Origin: Symplocastrum torsivum CPER-KK1
Lineage (GTDB): Bacteria; Cyanobacteriota; Cyanobacteriia; Cyanobacteriales; Coleofasciculaceae
DNA: 64,000 bases
Direction: 5' to 3'
Assembly (NCBI GenBank): GCA_019358875.1
Contig: JAHHIF010000008.1
Coordinates: forward strand, 62,001 to 126,000
Below the pieces are notes generated by a model. That model was not told the DNA's origin, searched no databases, and saw nothing but the letters and a program-made list of their open reading frames with translations. Shown here piece by piece: positions 45,673 through 55,011 of this stretch; position 1 is the first letter of the stretch; the number at the start of each line of letters is the position of its first letter. Made by a program: the position numbers and the translations under genes.

Positions 45673-46992
45673 ATGTTACAACGATTTGGCTCTGGATTAC
45701 TTGCATCAGGATTTGTGGCTCTACTGCTCAAGGTCGTGGGAATGTCACCTGCGGCGCTCAAGCCCGTCCAACTGCTGGAGTGGCAAAATCTACCTGTGTT
45801 TGCCTTACCAAGTGAGCCAGACCCAGTTGCTGAGGTAGCGATGCGCCAATCGCTTAAAGATTGGAGTACTAAAGGCCCAACCGCTAGCCAAGGGGTGTGG
45901 ATGCAGTCAGGGATGACAAGATTGGCAAATCATCAAGGGACTGTTGCTCTTCCTGCCGCTTCGCTAACCAAAATTGCCACAACCTTGGCAGCCTTGGATA
46001 AGTGGGGGCCGGCTCATCAGTTTGAGACTGTCGTTAGTACAACGGGAGTGGTGAAGGACGGGGTAGTTCAAGGAGATTTGGTGATTACGGGCAGTGGCGA
46101 CCCCTTCTTTGTTTGGGAAGAAGCGATCGCCTTGGGAAATAGTCTCAATCAGCTCGGTATCCGCCGTGTCACAGGCAACCTAGTGGTTACTGGTGAGTTT
46201 TATATGAACTACCGCGAGGAGCCACTAATATCGGGTCAGATGCTCCAGCAAGCCCTCAACTTCAGCAGTTGGTCACCTGCAATTGCCACGCAGCACGCGG
46301 CGATGCCAAAAGGGACAGCAAAACCTCAAGTAGCGATCGCAGGTACTGTGAAAGTCGCAACTATTCCTCTGCCGAAAAAATTCCTAATCTTGCGTCACCG
46401 TTCGGTGTCTCTGACTCAAATCCTCAAGGAAATGAACATCTACAGCAACAACGCAATGGCTGAGATGTTGGCAAAATCTGTCGGTGGAGCGAAAATAACT
46501 GCTCAACTAGCCGCAAACTCTGCTGGTGTCCCCCTTGAGGAGATTCAATTGGTTAATGGTTCTGGGTTGGGTGTTGATAATCGAATTTCGCCTCGTGCAA
46601 CCTCTGCCATGCTGATGGCAGTTCAACGCTTTTTGCAACCTCACCAACTTGATATTGCTGATATTTTCCCGGTTGCGGGACGCGATAAGCGGGGAACTAT
46701 GCAAGCGCGAAACATTCCCTTTGGTAGTGCCATCAAAACCGGAACTCTGCGAGATGTAAGTGCCCTAGCAGGTGTCATGCCAACACGCGATCGCGGTGAG
46801 GTTTGGTTTGCGATCATTAATCGAGGTGGTGATGTCGATGGCTTTCGGAGGCAGCAGGACGAACTGCTAGGACGCCTGTCAAAGCAATGGGGTACCTCAC
46901 CCACCGTTAACGCCAGTACAACTCAAGCCCCTGCGCTTTTGGGCGATCCCAAGCGTAATGAAAAGATTTCTGGATTCCAAACCCAGCTTTAG
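45673..46992 (+). CDS. dacB: D-alanyl-D-alanine carboxypeptidase/endopeptidase, PBP4 (S13) type
   Basis: 439 residues from the ATG at 45673, with GGAGG upstream; a GTG directly precedes it. An N-terminal hydrophobic segment is a signal or anchor (GLLASGFVALLLKVVG). The serine-acylating motif SxxK is in PAASLTKIATTLAALD, the SxN motif in NIYSNNAMAEML, and KTG in SAIKTGTLRDVSALAG. The enzyme trims the pentapeptide or cuts cross-links in peptidoglycan, in the periplasm. It is somewhat short for the class because the middle insert domain is reduced. It is convergent with lptC. Confidence 0.93.
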   Translation: MLQRFGSGLLASGFVALLLKVVGMSPAALKPVQLLEWQNLPVFALPSEPDPVAEVAMRQSLKDWSTKGPTASQGVWMQSGMTRLANHQGTVALPAASLTKIATTLAALDKWGPAHQFETVVSTTGVVKDGVVQGDLVITGSGDPFFVWEEAIALGNSLNQLGIRRVTGNLVVTGEFYMNYREEPLISGQMLQQALNFSSWSPAIATQHAAMPKGTAKPQVAIAGTVKVATIPLPKKFLILRHRSVSLTQILKEMNIYSNNAMAEMLAKSVGGAKITAQLAANSAGVPLEEIQLVNGSGLGVDNRISPRATSAMLMAVQRFLQPHQLDIADIFPVAGRDKRGTMQARNIPFGSAIKTGTLRDVSALAGVMPTRDRGEVWFAIINRGGDVDGFRRQQDELLGRLSKQWGTSPTVNASTTQAPALLGDPKRNEKISGFQTQL

Positions 46993-47044
46993 ACCAGAAA
47001 CTTTAATCCGGAATTGCCTATCGTCCAGTCCCTAACACTGCCAG

Positions 47045-48184
47045 TTAAGGGATGATCTCCGTCACCACTCTATTGCCAGTCGCACCAGTAACAACAACGC
47101 TTTGATCTTGAAGTTTCCCCACTGCCACAGGCCCCGACGTATTAAAGGGCGGGTTAACTTGTTCGTAAATCACATTACCCGTCGCCTGAACGTTCTGAGT
47201 TGGGATATCCCACCGTAATTGATTGGCGTAGAGTTTAGCTTGATTCCGGCTACCGACACCTTGGACTCCACCTGTCAAATTTGCCACTTTTCGCGCTAAA
47301 TCTATCTGACCTTGATTAGCGGTGAGAATGACATTTTCTTTCTGGTGGACAATCCTAATTGGCTGATCGGAGAGTACCGTTTCAGTTTTTAAGTTCCAGA
47401 TCGCTGAATTGCTGGACATCAAAAGTGGCGGGTCTATTGATGTCAGTTGGATATTCTGCTTGAGTATTGCTACCTTGGTTTTCAGGTTAACCTCAGACTT
47501 GTCCGCCTCCACTCGGTCAGTGACAATTTTGGCTTTGTACCGTTCCATCTGGGTGCGCTTATCGCTAATTACCTTCTGTGCTTGGATTTGCCAGAGCAAT
47601 TGCTCTGTTTTCATTTGCAAGTCGGGGTCTTTTGCGATCGCAGCAACTTGACCCAGTAATTCCACCTGCTGCTTTCGAGTGAAGTATCGCCCTACTTTTG
47701 CTGTTGCCTGTAGTTGGGGATGGATACCCTTCAAGTTGTTGCGGACAACTAGCAAATCTTCCTTTGGACGCCACTCCAATTCATCACCTTTGAACACTGC
47801 GCCATTGCGGGTATCGGTAGCTGTAATCTGTCCTTTGAGAAAGACTAGCTGACCATCCTCTCGGATTTCCCCGGTATCGGCTGACACCTGCAAGACAACT
47901 TTTCCATCCTGGTACAAATCGCCACTAGGATTATCGATCCGACCCAGTTTTTTATCTTTAGTGTAGGTAGCTTGCTTTGCCTTAACTTTCCAGAGAGGAC
48001 GCCCTTTTTCATCCGCCTGATCTAGCGTGACATTTTTAAAGACAAGGCTTCCTTCGATTTCTGTTGCAGCGGTATCCTGCTTAATTTTCTGTTCTGTGCG
48101 GCTCTTCCCCTCACAAGCAGACAAGGAAGCACACGTTACAAGGCAAAAGGTAAAAGCAAGAAATCGCTTTGATCTGAAAAACAT
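47045..48184 (-). CDS. lptC: LPS export periplasmic lipoprotein-like LptC
   Basis: 379 residues from the ATG at 48184. A signal peptide ends in a lipobox (SLSAC), so the protein is probably lipid-anchored. The mature part is beta-strand rich with LptC/OstA-type repeats: SLVFKNVTLDQADEKGRPLW, GEIREDGQLVFLKGQITATD, and a second set QIDLARKVANLTGGVQGVG. It should carry lipopolysaccharide between the LptBFG transporter and LptA/LptD across the periplasm. It is twice the length of E. coli LptC, as usual in cyanobacteria. No other lpt gene is nearby. Confidence 0.88.
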   Translation of the reverse strand: MFFRSKRFLAFTFCLVTCASLSACEGKSRTEQKIKQDTAATEIEGSLVFKNVTLDQADEKGRPLWKVKAKQATYTKDKKLGRIDNPSGDLYQDGKVVLQVSADTGEIREDGQLVFLKGQITATDTRNGAVFKGDELEWRPKEDLLVVRNNLKGIHPQLQATAKVGRYFTRKQQVELLGQVAAIAKDPDLQMKTEQLLWQIQAQKVISDKRTQMERYKAKIVTDRVEADKSEVNLKTKVAILKQNIQLTSIDPPLLMSSNSAIWNLKTETVLSDQPIRIVHQKENVILTANQGQIDLARKVANLTGGVQGVGSRNQAKLYANQLRWDIPTQNVQATGNVIYEQVNPPFNTSGPVAVGKLQDQSVVVTGATGNRVVTEIIP

Positions 48185-48193
48185 TCGTCAGTT

Positions 48194-48235
48194 GCTAATG
48201 GCTAATAGCTAATAGTTAATGACTAACAGTTAATG
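48194..48235. repeat. Heptanucleotide repeat array (GCTAATR-like)
   Basis: Six contiguous 7-bp units: GCTAATG, GCTAATA, GCTAATA, GTTAATG, ACTAACA, GTTAATG. More degenerate units continue towards 48270. The array lies between the NYN gene and lptC. Confidence 0.8.
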
Positions 48236-48279
48236 GTCAATTAGCGACTAGCAATTAGCAATGACTAATGACCATTTTG

Positions 48280-48882
48280 TTATTCTTCCTGCTCGTCCAT
48301 CAGTCCAATGCCGGACAATGGACGGTAGGTATAGTTTTGTCGTGGTGTTTTTTGGATAGTTTCTTTAATGTGGTCTAGGTCAATATAGCGATCAGCAACA
48401 TTGATGAGACTATCACTCGTCATCGATCGCAAGCTTACCACCTCAACCCTCACGCCTCGATAGCTGACAGCATCCACCGCATAGGCGAGATCACCATCAC
48501 CACTAACAAGAACCGCTGTATCGTAGGAACCAACCAGCGCCATCATGTCTACGGCAATCTCGACATCGAGATTTGCTTTTTTCGAGCCATCTGGCAGTTG
48601 CACTAAATCTTTGGCAATCACTCGATAGCCATTACGGCGCATCCACAATAAAAATCCCTGCTGCTTTTCGTTAGTGCGGTCAACACCTGTATAAAAAAAG
48701 GAGCGTAGTAGTCTGGAACCTGCTGTCAAACGAACGAGTAGCTTAGTGTAGTCGATTTCAATTCCTAATTGCAGGGCTGCATAAAACAAATTTGAACCGT
48801 CAATAAAAATGGCGACTCGACCACGATTTTCTAAAACTTGTTCAGGTGTAAAAACAGGATCGGTACTAAAGTTATTCAACAT
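48280..48882 (-). CDS. NYN domain (LabA/DUF88-like) protein
   Basis: 200 residues from the ATG at 48882; the frame runs on to a GTG at 48996 that overlaps the metG stop, so a longer form is possible. The NYN PIN-like fold is clear: RVAIFIDGSNLFYAALQLGI, KKANLDVEIAVDMMALVG and VLVSGDGDLAYAVDAV, giving the conserved acidic residues of a putative RNase site. LabA in Synechococcus acts in circadian output, but nuclease action is presumed for the wider family. It is downstream of metG and possibly co-transcribed. Confidence 0.9.
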   Translation of the reverse strand: MLNNFSTDPVFTPEQVLENRGRVAIFIDGSNLFYAALQLGIEIDYTKLLVRLTAGSRLLRSFFYTGVDRTNEKQQGFLLWMRRNGYRVIAKDLVQLPDGSKKANLDVEIAVDMMALVGSYDTAVLVSGDGDLAYAVDAVSYRGVRVEVVSLRSMTSDSLINVADRYIDLDHIKETIQKTPRQNYTYRPLSGIGLMDEQEE

Positions 48883-48992
48883 GTTATTAAACCTCGGTTT
48901 TGTATGTAATAAAAAAGCTGATGCCTCCTTCCCTATAATCTGTATTTTGGTCAGCCGCCGATCAACCTGATGGTCAAGACGACGGAACAAAA

Positions 48993-50585
48993 TCACGCTT
49001 GTTCCAGTCGTACAAAAACTGGTCTAGGCTCCCCCAATTGCTGGTGAGCGGGTAAGGTTCCCCAGGCGGCGTGAGTATCATAGGTTACAGAATCATTAAT
49101 GAGGGTTTTTTCGTTAAAGTCGAGAGAAAAGCCTAGTTGCTGATAAATATCGGTACTGATGCTCGGAATAATCGGTGATAACAGATAGGCTGAGAGCCTA
49201 ACTGATTCCAACACGGCGTACAATACTTGTTCAACCGCTGCTGAATTTCCTTGCTTGTACAAGCTCCAGGGAGCTTGCTCATCAATGAATTTGTTACAGG
49301 CTCGAACTAAAGTAAAGATTTCCCGGCAGGCTTCACTAAACGCTAGAGCTTCATAAGCTACGCTTGTGCGATCGCTTAATCCCAAACCGATTGCCTTTAG
49401 AGGGTGATCTGTAGGAATATCTTCACCGTTAACATCAGGCACAAGAGCATTGCAATACTTCTGCACCATTTTTAATGTCCGGTTGAGCAAATTGCCTAAG
49501 TCATTTGCCAAGTCAGCGTTGACAATATCGACAAAACGGGTTTCACTAAAATCCCCATCCTTCCCAAATTCTATTTCTTTGAGAAAGTAATAGCGAATCG
49601 CATCAGCACCATAGCGATTGACTAACTCAACTGGATCTAGGGTATTGCCAAGGCTTTTCCCCATCTTTTGACCATCCTTGGTAAGAAAGCCATGCCCAAA
49701 CACATGACCTGAGACTGGTAGCCCTGCTGACATTAGCATGGCAGGCCAGTAAACGGCATGAAAGCGCAGAATGTCTTTACCAATCAGATGTAAATTGATC
49801 GGCCACCACTTCTCTAATGCCTTCTCCAGTGATGGTTCACTATCCGGAGAGAGTAGGGCAGTAACATAACCAAGGAGAGCATCGAACCAAACATAAATAG
49901 TGTGGTTCGGGTCAACTGGCACCGGGAACCCCCAATCCAGATTAACTCGCGAAATGGAGAAATCCTGAAGTCCTTGAGCAACAAAGCTTAAAACTTCATT
50001 ACGGCGGCTTTCGGGTTGGATAAAATCAGGACGCTCCTGGTAAAGCGCTTCTAACTGGCTTTGATACTTAGACAAAGCAAAAAAATAGTTTTGCTCATCT
50101 CGCCACTCCGCTTCTTTATTCGGATGAATTGAACAGCGGTGCCCTTCTAGGAGTTCGCGTTCTTCTTTGAATTCCTCGCAGGAGACGCAGTACCAACCTT
50201 TTTGTTGACCGAGGTAGATGTCACCCTTGTCCCAAACACGCCCAAAAAACTCCTTGACAATCGCTTCGTGGCGAGGGGATGTTGTCCGGCTGAAGCGATC
50301 ATACTGAATGTTTAGCTTTTGCCAAAGGGCATCGAACCCCGCCGCGATTTTGTCACAGTGTTCTTGAGGCTGTAGCCCATTACTTTCAGCGGTGCGCTGA
50401 ATTTTCTGTCCATGTTCATCTGTGCCAGTAATCATCAGCACAGCTTTTCCCCGTAGCCGTTCAAACCGAGCGACTGCATCAGCCGCCATTGTTGTGTAAG
50501 CACTACCGATGTGGGGTAAGTCGTTTACATAGTAAAGCGGTGTTGTTATCGCAAAGGTCTTTCTAACGGTATCGGTATAGGTCAT
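48993..50585 (-). CDS. metG: Methionyl-tRNA synthetase
   Basis: 530 residues from the ATG at 50585. The class I HIGH motif appears as NDLPHIGSAYTT and the KMSKS loop as KMGKSLGNTLDP. The zinc-like knob is reduced (WYCVSCEEFKEERELLEGHRC). The anticodon-binding helical domain follows (FIDEQAPWSLYK, with the conserved Trp). No C-terminal tRNA-binding EMAP-like extension is present, so this is the short form. It charges tRNA-Met for both initiation and elongation. Confidence 0.97.
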   Translation of the reverse strand: MTYTDTVRKTFAITTPLYYVNDLPHIGSAYTTMAADAVARFERLRGKAVLMITGTDEHGQKIQRTAESNGLQPQEHCDKIAAGFDALWQKLNIQYDRFSRTTSPRHEAIVKEFFGRVWDKGDIYLGQQKGWYCVSCEEFKEERELLEGHRCSIHPNKEAEWRDEQNYFFALSKYQSQLEALYQERPDFIQPESRRNEVLSFVAQGLQDFSISRVNLDWGFPVPVDPNHTIYVWFDALLGYVTALLSPDSEPSLEKALEKWWPINLHLIGKDILRFHAVYWPAMLMSAGLPVSGHVFGHGFLTKDGQKMGKSLGNTLDPVELVNRYGADAIRYYFLKEIEFGKDGDFSETRFVDIVNADLANDLGNLLNRTLKMVQKYCNALVPDVNGEDIPTDHPLKAIGLGLSDRTSVAYEALAFSEACREIFTLVRACNKFIDEQAPWSLYKQGNSAAVEQVLYAVLESVRLSAYLLSPIIPSISTDIYQQLGFSLDFNEKTLINDSVTYDTHAAWGTLPAHQQLGEPRPVFVRLEQA

Positions 50586-51010
50586 GTAAGTGTAAAAAAC
50601 GCCCTAACATAAATTACTTTGAATTTCTAGCGTATGGCTACTGAGTATTTATTTTAGTTGTTACTTTATCTAGTCAGCATCTAGTCAGCTTCACGGAGGG
50701 CTTTTATTGTAAAAAGTATCTCCTGTTACCATCGATTAATCAATATTGCTTAAGTTATTGAGCATTTTATAAAGCAAAACGCAAGGAAAAATTTATTGTT
50801 CAGTACGCGATCGCTTATTGTGATCTAGTTGACAAATCGTATCCTTTGCTCAGTTGTTGTAAAAATCCGCAAAAGAAGTACTAGTGGAAACAGACAACCC
50901 TTCGTTTTGTCTGCTATGGGGTTTTCTGCCCTAAGGCGTTTGTCAAAAAGCAACCTTAATGAGTATTGTTAAGAAAGATTAAAAAATGGTGATGGTGATG
51001 GCTTTAATCC
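50586..51010. other. Intergenic region between metG and acyltransferase genes
   Basis: 425 bp of AT-rich sequence between divergent genes with one GCGATCGC-like site (50808). It should hold both promoters. I recognise no tRNA, T-box or small RNA here. Confidence 0.45.
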
Positions 51011-51736
51011 ATGTTTTTCAATAGTCCGCTACAAAATTCTCGTTCACTGCTGGCAGCAATGGGAACGCAGATGTTTATCTATCATGAGGATCGCATCCCC
51101 ACTGATTCCGCCGTTGTGGTAGTGAGCAACCATCGCAGCTTTATGGATGCACCCCTGCTGATGGCAGGACTAGGGCATTCTATCCGTATTGCTTGTCATC
51201 ATTACATGGGGCAAGTCCCAGTGATGCAGGAAATTATCAAGCAATTGGGTTGTTTTCCTTTAGAAGAACCAGAATACAGGCAGCAGGCTTTCTTACAACA
51301 AGCAACTAGGTTACTTACAACCCATCAATGGGTTGGAGTATTTCCAGAAGGTGCCCAACCGATGGTGCAGTTGACGAAGCCTCATGAAGTGGGTAGGTTT
51401 CAGCGGGGCTTTGCTCACCTCGCTTTGCGGGCACCAGTAAAAGATTTAGCAATCTTACCCGTGGCGATCGCATCCCTTGAAGAAACCGTAAACTCTGCTG
51501 TCCCCTTGAGACTTCTGCGTCTGTTTGACCCATCAGAACCCCTATTTGAGCAGCCGGGTTGGCATCCAATGGTTCTCCATCACCGTGTCTCGGTATTAGT
51601 GGGGCATCCCTATTGGATTACGCCAAAGCATCGAGAACAATACCAGGGGAAACAGGCAAAAAAGGTTGTCGCGCATGTTGCTGATACCTGTCGTGACGAA
51701 ATTGCCAAATTACTGCATCAGAGTTTTAGTTGTTAG
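51011..51736 (+). CDS. 1-acyl-sn-glycerol-3-phosphate acyltransferase-like protein (PlsC/LPLAT)
   Basis: 241 residues from the ATG at 51011. LPLAT signatures: VSNHRSFMDAPLLM (NHxxxxD form of HX4D), and VFPEGAQPMV (FPEG, substrate binding). Members acylate lysophosphatidate or other alcohols with acyl-ACP or acyl-CoA at the membrane. An alpha/beta hydrolase gene follows 140 bp downstream on the same strand; plant phytyl ester synthases join these two domain types in one chain, so this enzyme might make phytyl, plastoquinol or glycerol esters rather than phosphatidate. That is inference. Confidence 0.88.
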   Translation: MFFNSPLQNSRSLLAAMGTQMFIYHEDRIPTDSAVVVVSNHRSFMDAPLLMAGLGHSIRIACHHYMGQVPVMQEIIKQLGCFPLEEPEYRQQAFLQQATRLLTTHQWVGVFPEGAQPMVQLTKPHEVGRFQRGFAHLALRAPVKDLAILPVAIASLEETVNSAVPLRLLRLFDPSEPLFEQPGWHPMVLHHRVSVLVGHPYWITPKHREQYQGKQAKKVVAHVADTCRDEIAKLLHQSFSC

Positions 51737-51876
51737 AAGAATCAAGTTCCTTAACTGCTGACTGACTTCAGAAGACAATGAAGGATTCGCAAACAGACGT
51801 ATAACAACCAACAACTAATCACTAAAGACTATTTTAAAACTGAGTTGGAATCCTCGTGAGGGAATGGAATTGAGCA

Positions 51877-52710
51877 ATGCCAGACGTTAAGAGTCGTCCT
51901 TGTTTTTTAACGCCAGTACGTATTAATCGCGATTATCCACTGTTTGTGTTTTTGCCAGGAATGGATGGAACAGGTCATCTTCTGCGATCGCAAACCCAAG
52001 GTTTAGAAAAAGCGTTTGATGTCCGCTGTTTCGCCATTCCTCCGAATGACTCAACGAATTGGGAAGACCTGGCAGAAGCTGTCATTCACTTAATCGAAGC
52101 AGAACTAGTCAATACACCCTCTCGTGCTATTTATCTGTGTGGTGAGTCGTTCGGAGGCTGTCTGGCAGTCAAGGTGGCGCTGCGATCGCCTGAGCTTTTT
52201 GACCGGATTATTCTGATTAACCCAGCGACTTCCTTCAATCAACGACCTTTACTGCGTTGGGGATCGCAATTGGGTCGTTGGGTACCAGACTATTTTTACG
52301 AAATCTCTGCCTTTGCTCTTTTACCCTTCTTATCCGCTTTATCAAGAACATCCCCTAATGATCGCCGTGCCCTTTTGGAGGCGATGCACTCTGTTCCTCC
52401 AAAAACGGTTAACTGGCGATTAGAAATGGTGACTGAGTTTGAACTTGATGAAACCCAACTCCGGCAGCTTACCCAACCTGTCCTAGTCATTGCTGGTGCT
52501 GCTGACCGATTGCTGCCCTCCGTTCTTGAAGCTGAACGTTTGGCTAGCCTGCTGCCAAATGCCAAGAAGGTCGTGCTACCAGAGTCGGGTCACACCTGTC
52601 TGTTGGAAATAAACGTTAACCTTTTTGAGATTTTGAAAAGCCAAAACTTCCTAGACGACTCGGTTCCCAACACAGACGTTGACTCGGCTTTGATGCCGAT
52701 GGTTGAGTAG
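51877..52710 (+). CDS. Alpha/beta hydrolase
   Basis: 277 residues from the ATG at 51877. The oxyanion strand (FVFLPGMDGTGHLL), nucleophile elbow (LCGESFGGCLAVKVA), and late Asp and His (IAGAADRLLPS; LPESGHTCLLE) give a full Ser-Asp-His triad. It resembles the N-terminal hydrolase half of plant phytyl ester synthase/esterase-lipase-thioesterase proteins, and it follows a stand-alone acyltransferase gene of the other half's type. No signal peptide is evident. A heptad repeat begins at the stop codon. Confidence 0.88.
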   Translation: MPDVKSRPCFLTPVRINRDYPLFVFLPGMDGTGHLLRSQTQGLEKAFDVRCFAIPPNDSTNWEDLAEAVIHLIEAELVNTPSRAIYLCGESFGGCLAVKVALRSPELFDRIILINPATSFNQRPLLRWGSQLGRWVPDYFYEISAFALLPFLSALSRTSPNDRRALLEAMHSVPPKTVNWRLEMVTEFELDETQLRQLTQPVLVIAGAADRLLPSVLEAERLASLLPNAKKVVLPESGHTCLLEINVNLFEILKSQNFLDDSVPNTDVDSALMPMVE

Positions 52711-52750
52711 TTAGTTGTTGGTTATTGGTTATTGGTTGTTGGTTGTTAGG
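52711..52750. repeat. Heptanucleotide repeat (TTGGTTR)n
   Basis: Five to six 7-bp units (TTAGTTG, TTGGTTA twice, TTGGTTG twice, then TTAGG) directly after the hydrolase stop codon; the same class as 8751-8785. Confidence 0.8.
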
Positions 52751-52811
52751 CATCTGGATCGCTTATTGCTAAAGCTTTTGTCGTTGGTATTAGTAATGAC
52801 TAAAAGCTTAG

Positions 52812-53627
52812 TTAACGAAACCTGTTTGGATTTAAGCGTGGGTTTGAGCGCATTGGGATGCCGCCTTGTAGCTGGGTGCCAGTACCACCGTCAGTTCGGT
52901 CTAAGAACGGTCGCAGGTTGATGTTTCTGGAACTAGAACGTCTTGTCGGCTTATTATCAATGCCTAATACAGACAATCCTTGGTTGATTACCTGATTGAG
53001 CAATTGGGAGTCCCTATCTCCATCAACAAAAGTATTGACAGCATCGGTTGTCTGACCACTGTCAGCAACGGTTATGTTTTCAAATACGCGATCGCGTGTT
53101 AACTGCGCGTCTTGACCCGGAGGCACTGTTAGCACAATGCGACAGGCTGGGTCTTGTTGAGTTGTAACGCAAACGATATCCAGATTATTTTCTACAGACG
53201 TTTGCATCTCTAGTAAGCCGTCAGGTCGGTAAAGTTCTAAGCGTCGGCTAATTTCATCACAACGTCGCTCAGAAGTCCAGCCGCCACCTAAAGCAGTAGG
53301 AGTAGCCCAAGCGTAGGCTTGACTCGGTTGACTTTCTGGGTGATACATTACCGTGTACTCACCATCCACTAACTCACAGCTAAACCGAGGTTCTTCTGAC
53401 GCATCAACGTCACCTTGAGATGATTGGGGTTCTGTTTTTCCTTCAATATCAGCCGCCAACGTTGTGTTTTGAAGCCGTGGTTTTTGAAGAGTTGCTGGTT
53501 CGGGATGGGGGTTCAAGGCAAGCGCACCACTACTTGCGATTAAGATTGCTACGCCAGTGGATAAACTAACACTCTTAAACACCAAAGACATCAGACCTGA
53601 ATGATGATTCAACTGCCTTAGCGTCAT
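52812..53627 (-). CDS. COP23 domain protein
   Basis: 271 residues from the ATG at 53627, which has GGAGG seven bases upstream; the frame runs further upstream without support. A signal peptide (SLSTGVAILIASSGALALN) is followed by an acidic linker and the COP23 domain (about 85-215): FSCELVDGEYTVMYHPES, GGWTSERRCDEISRRLELYR and CVTTQQDPACRIVLTVPPG, with paired cysteines. COP23 was described as a circadian-oscillating, secreted or membrane-associated protein in a cyanobacterium; its activity is unknown. The C-terminal tail is Arg/Asn-rich. Confidence 0.85.
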   Translation of the reverse strand: MTLRQLNHHSGLMSLVFKSVSLSTGVAILIASSGALALNPHPEPATLQKPRLQNTTLAADIEGKTEPQSSQGDVDASEEPRFSCELVDGEYTVMYHPESQPSQAYAWATPTALGGGWTSERRCDEISRRLELYRPDGLLEMQTSVENNLDIVCVTTQQDPACRIVLTVPPGQDAQLTRDRVFENITVADSGQTTDAVNTFVDGDRDSQLLNQVINQGLSVLGIDNKPTRRSSSRNINLRPFLDRTDGGTGTQLQGGIPMRSNPRLNPNRFR

Positions 53628-53931
53628 TGCCTTTATCCTCCAAAGTTTGACTACAGCCGCTGTTGTTGAGTTAAAAAGAGCTTTTGCGATCGCACCCTGA
53701 CTAAGGACTTGCAACAACGAGTGCAAATACTATCGACATCTACATTGGCATCATAACCTTTTCGGCTCAAGAACACACACTCCACAAACTTAAGAATCCT
53801 TGCTGTTGTTGAAATATTTAATCCTTGAGGTTTACAACGGAATTTGAGTTCTCAACATATATTTTAAAGTAAATACCCGTAGATAAACCTCCATTAAATA
53901 ACATACCTTCCTGAATCTTACAGTCCTTATA

Positions 53932-54435
53932 TTAAGCCGAGCGTAGTGTCTGCCATTGAGGTTTTTGTATCTGTTGTAACTGACGGATGTGATTAAACAA
54001 TTTCCAATAATACTGCTCTGGTAGTCCACAAGTCACGGCTCCTCGTAGGACAACATTGGAATACCATTCGTTAGGAGCCAGTTCTTCAGTTAATTTGTCT
54101 ACTACCACGTAAGTCCGAACATTCTTGTAGACCATACCCTTACACTGAACTTCTACCATTTCATGGCGGTAGCCATTAAGAGGGACTTCTTCCCGCTCAT
54201 CAAGGGCATTACTTAACCGATTGGGCAAGCGATACAAGACACCTTCAACTGAAGCTGTTGGGTCTGGAACTACATCCAGTACTCCACACTTACGAAGTTT
54301 TGATTGCCAGTAAAAACCTAATCTGTAGCCTTTGAGCGTTGCCGAACCAATGACATAGTTATGTGTGTTTTCACCCAGCGATCGCTTTAAATCTACTGGG
54401 CACATGCAGGAGCCGTAAGCGAAGTAGTAGAACAT
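53932..54435 (-). CDS. Gamma-glutamylcyclotransferase-like protein
   Basis: 167 residues from the ATG at 54435 (frame open to a TTG at 54447). The GGCT fold marks are seen: FYYFAYGSCMCPVDLKRSL (YGS substrate loop), GVLYRLPNRLSNALDEREEV with a candidate catalytic Glu, and GYRHEMVEVQ. Members cyclise gamma-glutamyl groups to 5-oxoproline, in glutathione or gamma-glutamyl-amine turnover. The actual substrate is not clear. It seems monocistronic. Confidence 0.85.
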   Translation of the reverse strand: MFYYFAYGSCMCPVDLKRSLGENTHNYVIGSATLKGYRLGFYWQSKLRKCGVLDVVPDPTASVEGVLYRLPNRLSNALDEREEVPLNGYRHEMVEVQCKGMVYKNVRTYVVVDKLTEELAPNEWYSNVVLRGAVTCGLPEQYYWKLFNHIRQLQQIQKPQWQTLRSA

Positions 54436-54910
54436 AAAGTTTCCCAAGATTTAGCGGATGAATAACGTTGAATCCTTAGTCAAACTGATCGTAAACTCTC
54501 TATCTTTGATTAGAAAATTTGATTGTTAACAACCTGTAGGGTTGATGTATTTAAAATACTCTGCACTTCATCTAGCCTTGTATTGTCTAGTTATAGGTTT
54601 GGAAAAAACCTTTGATTCAGAGTACAATTGGTGTGATTTTATACATAATTAAGAGTTTTAATCTTCATCTTGAGTATGAATTCTAGCAAAAGTACCCACT
54701 TAATGCAACAAATGCCGATAGGGAAACCGTAGATTAAAGGTAGTGGAGTGCTAGAGCATGATTCAATAATCGCTTGAAGCCCTGTTGTCAAGGCATTTGG
54801 TTCAAATGAGGCAGAGATTGACAAGACGTGTTCTAGCCAATCTCTTTATCCGCTTACACTTTTGAATGCGTGACTTGTGACTTCCGCATAGCGGTACTAG
54901 TGCATCCCGG
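54436..54910. other. Intergenic region, AT-rich, no gene recognised
   Basis: About 475 bp upstream of the gamma-glutamylcyclotransferase gene. No coding signal, tRNA or transposase remnant was found; it leads into the dispersed repeat at 54911. Confidence 0.45.
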
Positions 54911-55011
54911 CGGAAATAACTATCCAGTTAAAAAAGGTTAAAAAGCTTACTGTGCAAGCAATATTCCTTCTGCCCAGGAGCCTCCTATCTTCTGCCTTCT
55001 TGCACTAGCTA
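54911..55011. repeat. Dispersed intergenic repeat pair A, copy 2
   Basis: Matches 13432-13511 in the same orientation (CGGAAATAACTATCCAGTT, AAAAAGGTTAAAAAGCTTAC, GCAAGCAATATT, CTTCTTGCACTAGCTA) with an inner insertion CCAGGAGCCTCC. Its right end covers the stop codon of the gene at 55005-56675. Confidence 0.8.

Noticed and set aside
47030..47051. Terminator between the PBP4 and lptC genes
   Set aside because: CCCTAAC and GTTAAGGG pair imperfectly, overlap the lptC stop codon and lack a T tract.
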